Below, in pieces: positions 56,704-64,000 of a stretch of 64,000 nt of DNA. How positions within the stretch are numbered: the stretch's first letter is position 1; each line of letters opens with the position of its first letter. The notes beneath the pieces were generated by a model. It was not told the DNA's origin. It did not search any database and saw only the letters and a program-made list of their open reading frames with translations. The position numbers and the translations under genes were made by a program. Source of the DNA: Photobacterium aquimaris (GTDB taxonomy: Bacteria; Pseudomonadota; Gammaproteobacteria; Enterobacterales; Vibrionaceae); the NCBI RefSeq assembly GCF_002954455.1, contig NZ_MSCC01000001.1, positions 2,174,415 through 2,238,414 of the forward strand, written 5' to 3'.

Positions 56704-58104
56704 ATGGCTCTTCATGAAGTAAACCGTCAATCTGAAAATGATCCAATCTTTGGTTCAGAAGCGATTAATAACGTTGCGGCAACTACCAAGCTACCACAGC
56801 AAGAACAAGCACCAAATGTGATCTATCAAATGATCCGTGATGAACTTTACCTTGATGGTAATGCTCGTCAAAACTTAGCAACATTTTGCCAAACATGGGA
56901 AGAAGATGAAGTTCATAAATTAATGGATCTTTCCATTGATAAGAACATGATCGATAAAGATGAATACCCTCAGTCCGCTGAAATTGAAGGCCGTTGTGTC
57001 CATATGTTAGCGGATTTATGGAATTCACCTGACTCAGTCACTACTGTCGGTACTTCAACCACCGGTTCAAGTGAAGCCTGTATGTTAGGTGGTTTGGCTG
57101 CATTATGGCGCTGGCGTGAAAAGCGTCGTGCTCTCGGTCAACCAACAGATAAACCAAACATGGTCTGTGGTCCAGTTCAAGTATGTTGGGAAAAATTTGC
57201 CCGCTACTGGGACGTTGAAATGCGTGAAACTAAAATGAACGACGGTCATTACTTCATGACCCCTGAAGACATGTTAGAGCTTGTTGACGCAAATACCATT
57301 ATGGTTGTGCCTACTTTCGGCCAAACTTTTACCGGTTTATACGAAACAGTTAAACCATTATCTGATGCATTAGATACCTACGAACATGATACTGGTAACT
57401 CGATTGATATTCACGTTGATGGTGCAAGTGGTGCGATGCTAGCGCCGTTCTGTGCGCCTGATATTGAGCTTTGGGACTTCCGCCTAGAACGGGTTAAATC
57501 AATCAGTACTTCTGGCCACAAATTTGGCTTAGCACCATTAGGCTGTGGCTGGGTAGTATGGCGTAGCAAAGAAGATCTACCTGAAGGGTTAGTATTCCAC
57601 GTTAACTACTTAGGTGGCGATATGCCAACTTTCGCGTTGAACTTCTCTCGTCCTGCGGGTCAAATCATCGCGCAATACTACAACTTCCTACGTTTAGGTT
57701 TTGAAGGTTATCAACGTATTCATAATGCAAGTTACGATGTATGTGAATATTTAGTCAAACAACTTAATAAATTTAATCTATTTGAATTTATCTTTGATGG
57801 TAACCGTGAAAAAGGGATCCCTGCAATTTCATGGCGTTTAAAAGCCGATGCTAATGTACCTTTCTCACTCTACGATCTTGCTGATCGTTTACGTACCCGT
57901 GGGTGGTTAGTGCCCGCATATACATTGCCAGCAAACGCTCAACAAATTATCGTTCAACGTATTTTAGTTAAACAAGGTCTAACTATTGATCTTGCTAATC
58001 TATTAATTGCTGACTTTACACGCTCTATTGAATTTCTTACTTCACATGCAGCCTCTCAATGTACTGCTAAAGACGTAAAAACATTTGATCATAGTGGTCG
58101 CTAA
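56704..58104 (+). CDS. gadB: Glutamate decarboxylase, copy 1
   Basis: PLP enzyme that converts glutamate to GABA and CO2, consuming a proton. The 466-residue protein aligns with E. coli GadB throughout. Signatures are DELYLDGNARQNLATFCQTW, GSSEACMLGGLAALWRWR, the PLP lysine in STSGHKFGLAPLGCGW and FSRPAGQIIAQYYNFLRLG. The C-terminus FDHSGR keeps the histidine (FKHT in E. coli) that closes the active site at neutral pH. The first 40 residues differ from E. coli. Ribosome-binding site AGGGAG precedes the ATG. Confidence 0.96.
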   Translation: MALHEVNRQSENDPIFGSEAINNVAATTKLPQQEQAPNVIYQMIRDELYLDGNARQNLATFCQTWEEDEVHKLMDLSIDKNMIDKDEYPQSAEIEGRCVHMLADLWNSPDSVTTVGTSTTGSSEACMLGGLAALWRWREKRRALGQPTDKPNMVCGPVQVCWEKFARYWDVEMRETKMNDGHYFMTPEDMLELVDANTIMVVPTFGQTFTGLYETVKPLSDALDTYEHDTGNSIDIHVDGASGAMLAPFCAPDIELWDFRLERVKSISTSGHKFGLAPLGCGWVVWRSKEDLPEGLVFHVNYLGGDMPTFALNFSRPAGQIIAQYYNFLRLGFEGYQRIHNASYDVCEYLVKQLNKFNLFEFIFDGNREKGIPAISWRLKADANVPFSLYDLADRLRTRGWLVPAYTLPANAQQIIVQRILVKQGLTIDLANLLIADFTRSIEFLTSHAASQCTAKDVKTFDHSGR

Positions 58105-58123
58105 TTAGCTTCACATCTATTTA

Positions 58124-58156
58124 AAATAAAAGGTTGGTTTTTCCAGCCTTTTATTT
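58124..58156 (+). terminator. Rho-independent terminator after gadB copy 1
   Basis: AAATAAAAGG and CCTTTTATTT pair, with an inner TGG/CCA helix and T-rich loop, and the arm itself supplies the T run. It separates the two gad operons. Confidence 0.75.
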
Positions 58157-58560
58157 GACTAAAAATAATAAATAAAAGAATCGTCTTTCACTATCAATTT
58201 ATAAATCAAATTTAACAATTATAAATTAACCATTCAATAAAACCTTCCGTTTATCTGCAACAAAACAACACATAGCCCCCCACAAACGGTCTAAAAAAAC
58301 ACAAACCATAGGTTTATCGTTCAATACTAGACCACAAAAAAATATTACTAAACGTATTATCAATAACAGTTATCAATCATCAAGATTACTTTAATTATTG
58401 ATAAATATTCCACAAATATAAATATCAATGATTATATCTCTTAATTTACAGACTACTCTTTTGATGATTTTTCAAACATGTAATTTCAATATGAAATATT
58501 TAACTCATATTGAAAACCTAATTAAATGCATTAGATGCGCTAAATATAAGGTGGTTAACA
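58157..58560. other. Upstream region of gad operon 2 (no gene)
   Basis: About 400 very AT-rich bases with no credible protein frame. It contains a perfect inverted repeat at 58484-58515 and ends with the good ribosome-binding site AAGGTGG before the gadC2 ATG. Confidence 0.7.
58484..58515. promoter_or_regulatory. Operator-like inverted repeat upstream of gadC2
   Basis: TTTCAATATGA and TCATATTGAAA are perfect eleven-base arms separated by ten bases, about 45 bases before the gadC2 ATG. Arm spacing suggests a dimeric regulator. It bears no resemblance to the palindrome upstream of gadC1. Confidence 0.55.
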
Positions 58561-60081
58561 ATGACTTCTTCAATTAAAACGAAAAAAGGAGGGATCAGCA
58601 TTTTCGCTCTCGCAATGTTAAACATTGTAGCAGTAGTGAGTTTGCGTGGTCTTCCAGCAGAAGCAGAATACGGATTGAGCTCCATTTTTTATTATATTTT
58701 TGCCGCCGTGGTGTTTCTGGTTCCTGTATCATTAGTCGCCGCTGAGCTTGCGACTGGTTGGTCTGAAAAAGGCGGTGTCTTCCGCTGGGTAGGTGAAGCC
58801 TTTGGTGCTCGAGTAGCATTAGTTGCCATTTTTATGCTATGGATTGAAGTGACGGTTTGGTTTCCGACTGCATTGACTTTTGGCTCTGTGTCTCTTGCAT
58901 TTATGGGTCCCCATCAATCGTGGGACCAAGCATTATCCCAAAATAAATTCTTCGTACTGGGAATAGTATTAGCCATTTATTGGCTTGCAACTTTCATCGC
59001 TTTACGCGGTACCGCAGCCTTTTCTAAAGTGGCTAAATGGGGCGGCTTAATTGGTACTGTTATTCCTGGTATCGTATTAATCGTTTTAGGTTTCTCTTAT
59101 CTGTTCTTCTCTGGCCGTCCACCGCAAGTGCAACTATCTTGGGATAATATTATTCCTGATTTTTCTAACTTTAATAACGTTGTTTTAGCGGCAAGTATCT
59201 TCTTGTTTTATGCCGGTATGGAAATGAACGCTATTCACGTTAAAGAAGTTGATGACGCGCCGCGAAACTACCCGATTGCAATTGCGATTGCAGCTATTGG
59301 TACAGTATGTGTATTCGTACTTGGTACACTAGCTATTGCTTTTGTTATTCCTCAACAAGACATCAGCTTAACTCAAAGTTTATTAGTGGCTTACAATGAT
59401 ATGTTTGCTTGGGCAGGTATTAGTTGGGCTGCACCAATTATGGCAGCATGTCTAGCATTAGGTGTACTTGCTGGGGTTGTTGGTTGGGTTGCAGGTCCTT
59501 CATCAGCATTACTTGTTGTAGCTAAAGGGGGTTATTTACCGCGCTTTTGGCAGTACACCAACAAAAATGGTATGGCAACCCATATCATGATGGCACAAGC
59601 ATTCTTAGTAACCATTATTTCCGTTGTATTTGTAGTATTACCTTCGGTTCAAGCTGCTTATCAAATTCTAAGTCAGTTAACAGTCGTACTTTATCTGATT
59701 ATGTACTTATTGATGTTTGCTGCAGCAATTCATTTACGTTACAGCCAACCTAACCGTCCTCGTCCATACAAAATCCCTGGTGGTGATATGGGCATGTGGA
59801 TCATCGCAGGTGTTGGTTTTTCTGGCTCATTATTAGCATTCATCTTCTCTTTCATTCCACCAAGTCAAATTTCAGTGGGTAGCCCTGAAGAGTATATTGG
59901 CTTTTTAGTGGTGCTAACGGTGATATTTGTAGCTGTTCCATTATTTATTTACAAAGCCCGTCAACCGCACTGGAAAGATCCAACAGTCACTGACTTTGCG
60001 CCCTTTACTTGGGAAATTGAAGACACTCATCCAGGTATTATCAATCCATCAGACAAAGTAACTCATACATTAAATCAATAA
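58561..60081 (+). CDS. gadC: Glutamate:GABA antiporter GadC, copy 2
   Basis: Duplicate of the antiporter at 54200, 506 residues. It differs mainly at the N-terminus (MTSSIKTKKGGISIF against MNSTNNTQAKKKGISIF) and in scattered conservative changes: SWDNIIPDF for SWHDVIPDF, QQDISLTQS for QKDINLTQS, and EDTHPGI for ENVHPGV in the C-terminal plug region. All helices and the GMEMNAIHVKE motif are intact, so it should be functional. It has a better ribosome-binding site (AAGGTGG) than copy 1. glsA copy 2 follows. Confidence 0.95.
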   Translation: MTSSIKTKKGGISIFALAMLNIVAVVSLRGLPAEAEYGLSSIFYYIFAAVVFLVPVSLVAAELATGWSEKGGVFRWVGEAFGARVALVAIFMLWIEVTVWFPTALTFGSVSLAFMGPHQSWDQALSQNKFFVLGIVLAIYWLATFIALRGTAAFSKVAKWGGLIGTVIPGIVLIVLGFSYLFFSGRPPQVQLSWDNIIPDFSNFNNVVLAASIFLFYAGMEMNAIHVKEVDDAPRNYPIAIAIAAIGTVCVFVLGTLAIAFVIPQQDISLTQSLLVAYNDMFAWAGISWAAPIMAACLALGVLAGVVGWVAGPSSALLVVAKGGYLPRFWQYTNKNGMATHIMMAQAFLVTIISVVFVVLPSVQAAYQILSQLTVVLYLIMYLLMFAAAIHLRYSQPNRPRPYKIPGGDMGMWIIAGVGFSGSLLAFIFSFIPPSQISVGSPEEYIGFLVVLTVIFVAVPLFIYKARQPHWKDPTVTDFAPFTWEIEDTHPGIINPSDKVTHTLNQ

Positions 60082-60099
60082 GAGTTAAGGATGCGCCAA

Positions 60100-61044
60100 A
60101 TGTCACCACTTAATGAAAAGCTTGCTGTCATTATGCAACAAGCACTGAATGAAGCAAAAACCAATAGCGACGGCGAAAACGCCTCCTATATTCCTTTTTT
60201 AGCTTCCGTACCGTCAGAATTAACAGGCTTAGCCTTTGTATCTGTGACAGGTGAGATAATTCAATTACAAGATGCCGATTATAAATTTGCCATTGAATCA
60301 ATTTCAAAAATTATGACGCTTGGACTAGTGCTTGAACAATCAGGCGCCGATGCCCTGCACAGTAAAGTCGGTGCCGAGCCAACAGGAATGCCATTTAATT
60401 CTGTTTTGGCACTTGAATTACACCAAGGTAAACCCCTTACACCACTCGTCAATGCCGGTGCAATGGCAACAGTGAGTTTAGTTAAAGCGGCTGATAAAGA
60501 GCAACGCTGGCAGCAGATTTTGAACTTTCAATCTTTGCTAGCAAACAGCGAAATTTCGCTCTCTAACGAAGTCAATCAGTCTGAACAATCCACCAATACT
60601 CATAATCGTGCGATTGCATTGTTATTAGAATCATCGGGTCGTATGTACTCAGAGCCCCTTGAAGCTTGTGATGTTTATACTCGCCAATGTTCGACCCTCT
60701 TTAATGCAGTAGAACTGGCGACTGTAGGCGCAACTCTTGCCAATGGCGGTAAAAATCCATGCTCAGGCAAGCAAGTGATTCAAGCCGAAAACATTCCCCA
60801 TATTCTTGCAGAGATGGCAATGGAAGGGCTTTACGACACCTCTGGTGACTGGGCTTATGATGTTGGTCTACCGGGTAAAAGCGGTGTTGGCGGTGGTTTA
60901 TTAACGGTTATTCCAAACATTGGCGCACTGGCTGCATTTTCACCACGACTAGACCCATTTGGCAACAGTGTTCGTAGTCAACAAATGATTAAACATGTTA
61001 CTCAAGCAATGGCTTGGAACTTATTTAGCAGTAAGCAACATTAA
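60100..61044 (+). CDS. glsA: Glutaminase, copy 2
   Basis: Duplicate of the glutaminase at 55744, 314 residues from the ATG at 60100 (MSPLNEKLAVIMQQALNEAK). An ATG three codons upstream touches the AAGGA ribosome-binding site and is unlikely to be used. The catalytic SISKIMTL and the C-terminal half are identical to copy 1 except for one residue (VRSQQM for VRGQQM). The N-terminal half has scattered changes (NSDGENA for NMGGENA, SEISLSNE for SAIALSDE). The 3' part of the gene is nearly base-identical to copy 1. Confidence 0.95.
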   Translation: MSPLNEKLAVIMQQALNEAKTNSDGENASYIPFLASVPSELTGLAFVSVTGEIIQLQDADYKFAIESISKIMTLGLVLEQSGADALHSKVGAEPTGMPFNSVLALELHQGKPLTPLVNAGAMATVSLVKAADKEQRWQQILNFQSLLANSEISLSNEVNQSEQSTNTHNRAIALLLESSGRMYSEPLEACDVYTRQCSTLFNAVELATVGATLANGGKNPCSGKQVIQAENIPHILAEMAMEGLYDTSGDWAYDVGLPGKSGVGGGLLTVIPNIGALAAFSPRLDPFGNSVRSQQMIKHVTQAMAWNLFSSKQH

Positions 61045-61057
61045 GGCAGGGAAAATT

Positions 61058-62458
61058 ATGGCTCTTCATGAAGTAAACCGTCAATCTCAAAATGATCCAA
61101 TCTTTGGTTCAAAAGCAACCCGTAACGTTGCAGCAACGACTAAACTACCACAGCAAGAACAAGCACCTAATGCTATTTATCAAATGATCCGTGACGAACT
61201 TTACCTTGATGGTAACGCCCGCCAAAACCTTGCTACTTTTTGTCAAACATGGGAAGAAGATGAAGTTCATAAATTAATGGATCTTTCCATTGATAAGAAC
61301 ATGATCGATAAAGATGAATACCCTCAATCTGCTGAAATAGAAGGCCGTTGTGTCCATATGTTAGCGGATTTATGGAATGCACCTGATTCAGTCACTACCG
61401 TTGGTACCTCAACCACAGGTTCAAGTGAAGCCTGTATGCTGGGTGGTTTGGCTGCATTGTGGCGCTGGCGTGAAAAGCGTCGTGCACTCGGTCAACCAAC
61501 AGATAAACCCAATATGGTCTGCGGTCCGGTTCAAGTATGTTGGGAAAAATTTGCCCGCTACTGGGACGTTGAAATGCGCGAAACTAAAATGGATAACGGT
61601 CATTACTTTATGACCCCAGAAGACATGTTAGAACTGGTTGATGATAACACTATTATGGTTGTGCCTACTTTCGGCCAAACCTTTACTGGTTTATACGAAA
61701 CAGTTAAACCATTATCTGATGCATTAGATACTTATGAACATGACACTGGTAACTCGATTGATATTCACGTTGATGGTGCAAGTGGTGCGATGCTAGCGCC
61801 GTTCTGTGCCCCTGATATTGAGCTTTGGGACTTCCGCCTAGAACGGGTTAAATCAATCAGTACTTCTGGCCACAAATTTGGTTTATCGCCATTAGGTGTT
61901 GGCTGGGTGGTATGGCGTAGTAAAGAAGATCTACCTGAAGGGTTAGTATTTCACGTTAACTACTTAGGTGGCGATATGCCAACTTTCGCGTTGAACTTCT
62001 CTCGTCCTGCGGGTCAAATTATATCTCAATACTATAATTTCCTACGTTTAGGTTTTGAAGGTTATCAACGTATTCACAGTGCTTGTTATGATGTCTGTGA
62101 AGACTTAGTTAAGGCATTGAATAAGTTTGAGCTATTTGAATTTATCTTTGATGGTAATCGTGAAACAGGGATCCCTGCAATTTCATGGCGTATTAAGCCT
62201 GAAGTTGAGTTACCGTTCTCACTCTATGATTTAGCCGATCGTCTACGAACTCGAGGCTGGTTAGTACCCGCATATTCACTACCCACCACGGGTAATGAAA
62301 TCGTGATTCAGCGGATCTTAGTTAAACAAGGTTTTACAGCAGATCTTGCTAACTTATTAATTGCTGATTTCAAACGCTCGCTTGATTTTTTAAACTCTCA
62401 TCCAACAGCACAGTGCACAGCTGATGATGCACAAAGCTTTGATCATAGCGGTCGCTAA
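61058..62458 (+). CDS. gadB: Glutamate decarboxylase, copy 2
   Basis: Duplicate of GadB at 56704, 466 residues from the ATG at 61058 (MALHEVNRQSQNDPIFGS), preceded by CAGGGAAAATT; the frame extends upstream into glsA but without homology. PLP lysine in STSGHKFGLSPLGVGW, and the C-terminal FDHSGR keeps the closing histidine. Differences from copy 1 cluster in the last quarter (AYSLPTTGNEIVIQRIL against AYTLPANAQQIIVQRIL), while the N-terminal and central parts are nearly the same. Confidence 0.96.
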   Translation: MALHEVNRQSQNDPIFGSKATRNVAATTKLPQQEQAPNAIYQMIRDELYLDGNARQNLATFCQTWEEDEVHKLMDLSIDKNMIDKDEYPQSAEIEGRCVHMLADLWNAPDSVTTVGTSTTGSSEACMLGGLAALWRWREKRRALGQPTDKPNMVCGPVQVCWEKFARYWDVEMRETKMDNGHYFMTPEDMLELVDDNTIMVVPTFGQTFTGLYETVKPLSDALDTYEHDTGNSIDIHVDGASGAMLAPFCAPDIELWDFRLERVKSISTSGHKFGLSPLGVGWVVWRSKEDLPEGLVFHVNYLGGDMPTFALNFSRPAGQIISQYYNFLRLGFEGYQRIHSACYDVCEDLVKALNKFELFEFIFDGNRETGIPAISWRIKPEVELPFSLYDLADRLRTRGWLVPAYSLPTTGNEIVIQRILVKQGFTADLANLLIADFKRSLDFLNSHPTAQCTADDAQSFDHSGR

Positions 62459-62468
62459 TATCAATAAA

Positions 62469-62505
62469 AGCAAAGGTTAGTTTAATACTGACCTTTGCTA
62501 TTTTT
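62469..62505 (+). terminator. Rho-independent terminator after gadB copy 2
   Basis: AGCAAAGGT and ACCTTTGCT form the outer stem with an inner AGT/ACT helix, followed by a T run. Different in sequence from the terminator of operon 1. Confidence 0.88.
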
Positions 62506-62603
62506 GAAAACACTAACTTCACTATTTACTCTCCCATTTAATATCTAACATGCTAATATTTATAATTATAATAGAAACAATCACCACACTATAGGCGCAT
62601 TAG

Positions 62604-63218
62604 ATGTTTGTTCACACGATTGAAATCATCTGTATTATTGCCTTTGCTCTCAGCGCTGTTATTAGCGAAACCAATCGAGGCAAAGATATTGTTAGTGTCT
62701 TAGTCTTAGGCTGGGTAACGGCACTTGGTGGTGGTACTGTTCGTGATGTTATTTTATCAACCAATCAAGTTTTTTGGATCAAAGATCCATCTTACTTTTG
62801 GACGGCATTATTCGCGTCTATCTTTGGCTTTTTCTTCGCGCCTTACTTACGTAAAATTCGCGCGGAACGTTTAATTGTCATTCTTGATGCTATTGGTATC
62901 TCAATGTTCTCAGTATTAGTCACCAAAAACATGATTACTCAAGACTATGCCGCTTATGTTGCCATAACAATGGGAATGATCACCGCTATTTTTGGTGGTG
63001 TTGTGCGCGATATTATCGCCAGCCGTCCAACAATGTTCAATAATACTGAATTTTATGCAACTCCAGTAATTATTGGCTGTTCACTATATGTAATAATGGC
63101 ACGCTGTGATATTAATACAGAAATTGCTGCATTAGTAAGCATTGCTTTTATCTTTGTTCTGCGCATGTATATTGTTATCAAGAAAAAAACCTTTCCTCAT
63201 TATCTGATATTAAAATAA
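62604..63218 (+). CDS. TRIC-type (UPF0126) membrane protein
   Basis: A 204-residue protein with about seven hydrophobic helices and an internal repeat. GGGTVRDVIL in the first half and GGVVRDIIA in the second are the kinked-helix motifs of the TRIC cation-channel family (YicG/YadS-like). By family, probably a trimeric monovalent-cation or small-solute channel; glycine transport is also proposed for bacterial members. It lies 146 bases after gad operon 2, behind a terminator, and is probably separate from it. Confidence 0.88.
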   Translation: MFVHTIEIICIIAFALSAVISETNRGKDIVSVLVLGWVTALGGGTVRDVILSTNQVFWIKDPSYFWTALFASIFGFFFAPYLRKIRAERLIVILDAIGISMFSVLVTKNMITQDYAAYVAITMGMITAIFGGVVRDIIASRPTMFNNTEFYATPVIIGCSLYVIMARCDINTEIAALVSIAFIFVLRMYIVIKKKTFPHYLILK

Positions 63219-63339
63219 TTCCATACATCGCAATTAGCAGTTACATCGTTGACATAACTTTTACAATAAACTCACCTTTTACTGTCATTTTTTTACTCCC
63301 AAAAGACCATACTGAACGATGTATTATTAGGAGTATCCA

Positions 63340-63849
63340 ATGAATAAATGTCTCATCATTAGTCTTAGCACCATTATTGCCTTATCAAGCACCCTTACAG
63401 GTTGTAATGACAATGGTAAAAGCAATCCCAATCAAGCTAATATTCTCTCTGTCAAAGCTGTCACTAAAACGGTATCGATCCCGCATAAAGTTTGCGAGCA
63501 AGTGGCAGTTACTCATCACGCAGCAGTAAAAGACGAAAATAAATTAGTGGGTACTGGGTTAGGTGGTGCTATTGGTGGCGTATTGGGACATCAAATTGGT
63601 GGTGGTAAAGGTAAAACACTTGCTACAGTAGCAGGAGCCGTTGCTGGTCGTGCCGTTCAGGATAAATACCAAGCTGAAAATACCACGACCTCAATGGAGC
63701 AACGTTGCCATAATGAATACACTAAGAGCGATAAGATCGTTGGTTATGATGTGACGTATAGAATTGGTGATAAGCAGAATACTATTCGTATGGAAAAAGA
63801 GCCTACAAGTGATACTTTACCGGTCAAAAATGGTCACCTTGCTATTTAA
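63340..63849 (+). CDS. Glycine-zipper (2TM) lipoprotein, SlyB-like
   Basis: A 169-residue precursor with a lipoprotein signal peptide and lipobox LTGC (Cys22). The central LVGTGLGGAIGGVLGHQIGGGKGKTLATVAGAVAGR is a glycine-zipper double-helix domain of the SlyB/17-kDa antigen type. The C-terminal half has a CEQV...RCHNEY cysteine pair and a GYDVTYRIGDKQNTIRME beta segment common in such proteins. Expected at the outer membrane; exact role unknown. GGAG lies nine bases before the ATG. Confidence 0.85.
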   Translation: MNKCLIISLSTIIALSSTLTGCNDNGKSNPNQANILSVKAVTKTVSIPHKVCEQVAVTHHAAVKDENKLVGTGLGGAIGGVLGHQIGGGKGKTLATVAGAVAGRAVQDKYQAENTTTSMEQRCHNEYTKSDKIVGYDVTYRIGDKQNTIRMEKEPTSDTLPVKNGHLAI

Positions 63850-63866
63850 ACATCAGCGCGACCCCC

Positions 63867-63923
63867 AGCGTGTCAGGCCGCTAAGCTTACCAATAAAAAG
63901 TTAACCAACTGAACTACTACTCC
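63867..63923 (-). pseudogene. Degenerate tRNA-Asp-like relic
   Basis: The minus strand reads GGAGTAGTAGTTCAGTTGGTTA, nearly the 5' part of bacterial tRNA-Asp (GGAGCGGTAGTTCAGTTGG). After about 20 unrelated bases comes GCGGCCTGACACGCTGGGGGTCGCG, close to the anticodon arm and variable region (CCGGCCTGTCACGCCGGGGGTCGCG). The anticodon position reads GAC instead of GTC, and the T arm and acceptor 3' strand are missing, so it cannot be a working tRNA. Could be a decayed gene copy, a recombination remnant or part of a dispersed repeat. Confidence 0.55.
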
Positions 63924-63962
63924 ACTGTCTCTATTCTGCATCATTTACGTTTATACAAACGT

Positions 63963-63996
63963 AAAAAAGCCCTAATCTTTCGATTAGGGCTTTTCT
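63963..63996. terminator. Bidirectional terminator at window end
   Basis: AAAAAGCCCTAATC and GATTAGGGCTTTT form a long stem with a four-base loop, with A and T runs on either side. Can end the lipoprotein transcript and any minus-strand gene beyond the window. Confidence 0.88.
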
Positions 63997-64000
63997 GTAT

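Larger units (their letters stand above)
54200..58104 (+). repeat. gadC-glsA-gadB operon, duplicate 1
   Basis: Three-gene unit repeated in direct orientation at 58561-62458, offset about 4.36 kb. Coding identity is high but patchy: some stretches are almost identical (for example 56275-56690 against 60631-61046), others differ at many third codon positions. Upstream regions are unrelated. Confidence 0.95.
58561..62458 (+). repeat. gadC-glsA-gadB operon, duplicate 2
   Basis: Second copy of the unit at 54200-58104 in direct orientation. All three reading frames are intact. Gene spacings are the same to within a few bases, so the whole operon was duplicated, not the genes one by one. Confidence 0.95.

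Noticed and set aside
54200..62458. The gad duplication as a composite transposon or genomic island
   Set aside because: No insertion sequence, integrase, flanking target repeats or tRNA at the borders; base composition resembles the surroundings. Simple tandem duplication suffices.

Overview
This window looks like a chromosomal segment of a marine gammaproteobacterium of the Vibrionaceae, most probably Photobacterium. The DNA is AT-rich. The core gene order (bamA-rseP-dxr-cdsA-uppS-frr-pyrH-tsf-rpsB | map-glnD; yqcA-truC-yqcC ... syd-queF; recC-recB-recD ... argA) matches the enterobacterial/Vibrionaceae backbone. Several small families (DUF3549, DUF3301, DUF2310, DUF2850, DUF2789) and the Vibrio-type dapD are typical of Vibrionaceae. 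The genus is inferred mainly from the presence of gad genes. No prophage, insertion sequence, CRISPR array or defence island was seen.

Layout. 1-10 kb: one minus-strand superoperon for outer-membrane assembly (bamA, truncated by the window edge), site-2 proteolysis (rseP), isoprenoid, phospholipid and undecaprenyl synthesis (dxr, cdsA, uppS), ribosome recycling (frr), UMP kinase (pyrH), EF-Ts and S2 (tsf, rpsB with a conserved leader). Intrinsic terminators or attenuators lie at several gene boundaries. 10-14 kb: map and glnD on the plus strand. 14-17 kb: yqcA-truC-yqcC (minus) and two Vibrionaceae genes (plus).

17.2-19.5 kb holds no protein gene. It contains three tandem minus-strand CsrB-type regulatory RNAs. 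Each is a chain of small hairpins with GGA in the loop ending in an intrinsic terminator. Each has a TGTAAG-AGATCT-CTTACA-type box (VarA/UvrY/GacA target) 167-168 bp upstream of its -10 element. The two distal copies are a recent tandem duplication and carry heptanucleotide arrays. 19.5-28.9 kb: DUF2789, a small coiled-coil protein, a zinc-ribbon protein, syd, queF, a TPR protein with a degenerate GGDEF-like end, a second GGDEF protein whose signature is SDDAF, ppnN and xni.

29-39 kb: rlmM-ygdD-hydrolase-gcvA on the minus strand, the divergent sRNA GcvB, the CSD sulfur-transfer genes csdA-csdE with tcdA, then mltA, a DUF2850 gene, argA, a 52-residue membrane protein (DUF5993-like) and a DsbB-like protein lacking the second cysteine pair. 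39-49 kb: recD, recB and recC, without the ptrA gene that enterobacteria carry between recC and recB. 49-53.5 kb: a TDT-family transporter with a divergent YeiE-like LysR regulator, a Tag-like glycosylase and yebG sharing a LexA box, and dapD. A small membrane-protein gene broken by a homopolymer frameshift follows.

54.2-62.5 kb is a tandem duplication of a complete glutamate-dependent acid-resistance operon, gadC-glsA-gadB. Glutaminase supplies glutamate and ammonia, the decarboxylase consumes protons, and the antiporter exports GABA. The two operons have unrelated upstream regions, each with its own inverted repeat, but patchily near-identical coding regions, indicating gene conversion. The window ends with a TRIC-type membrane protein, a glycine-zipper lipoprotein and a degenerate tRNA-Asp-like relic.
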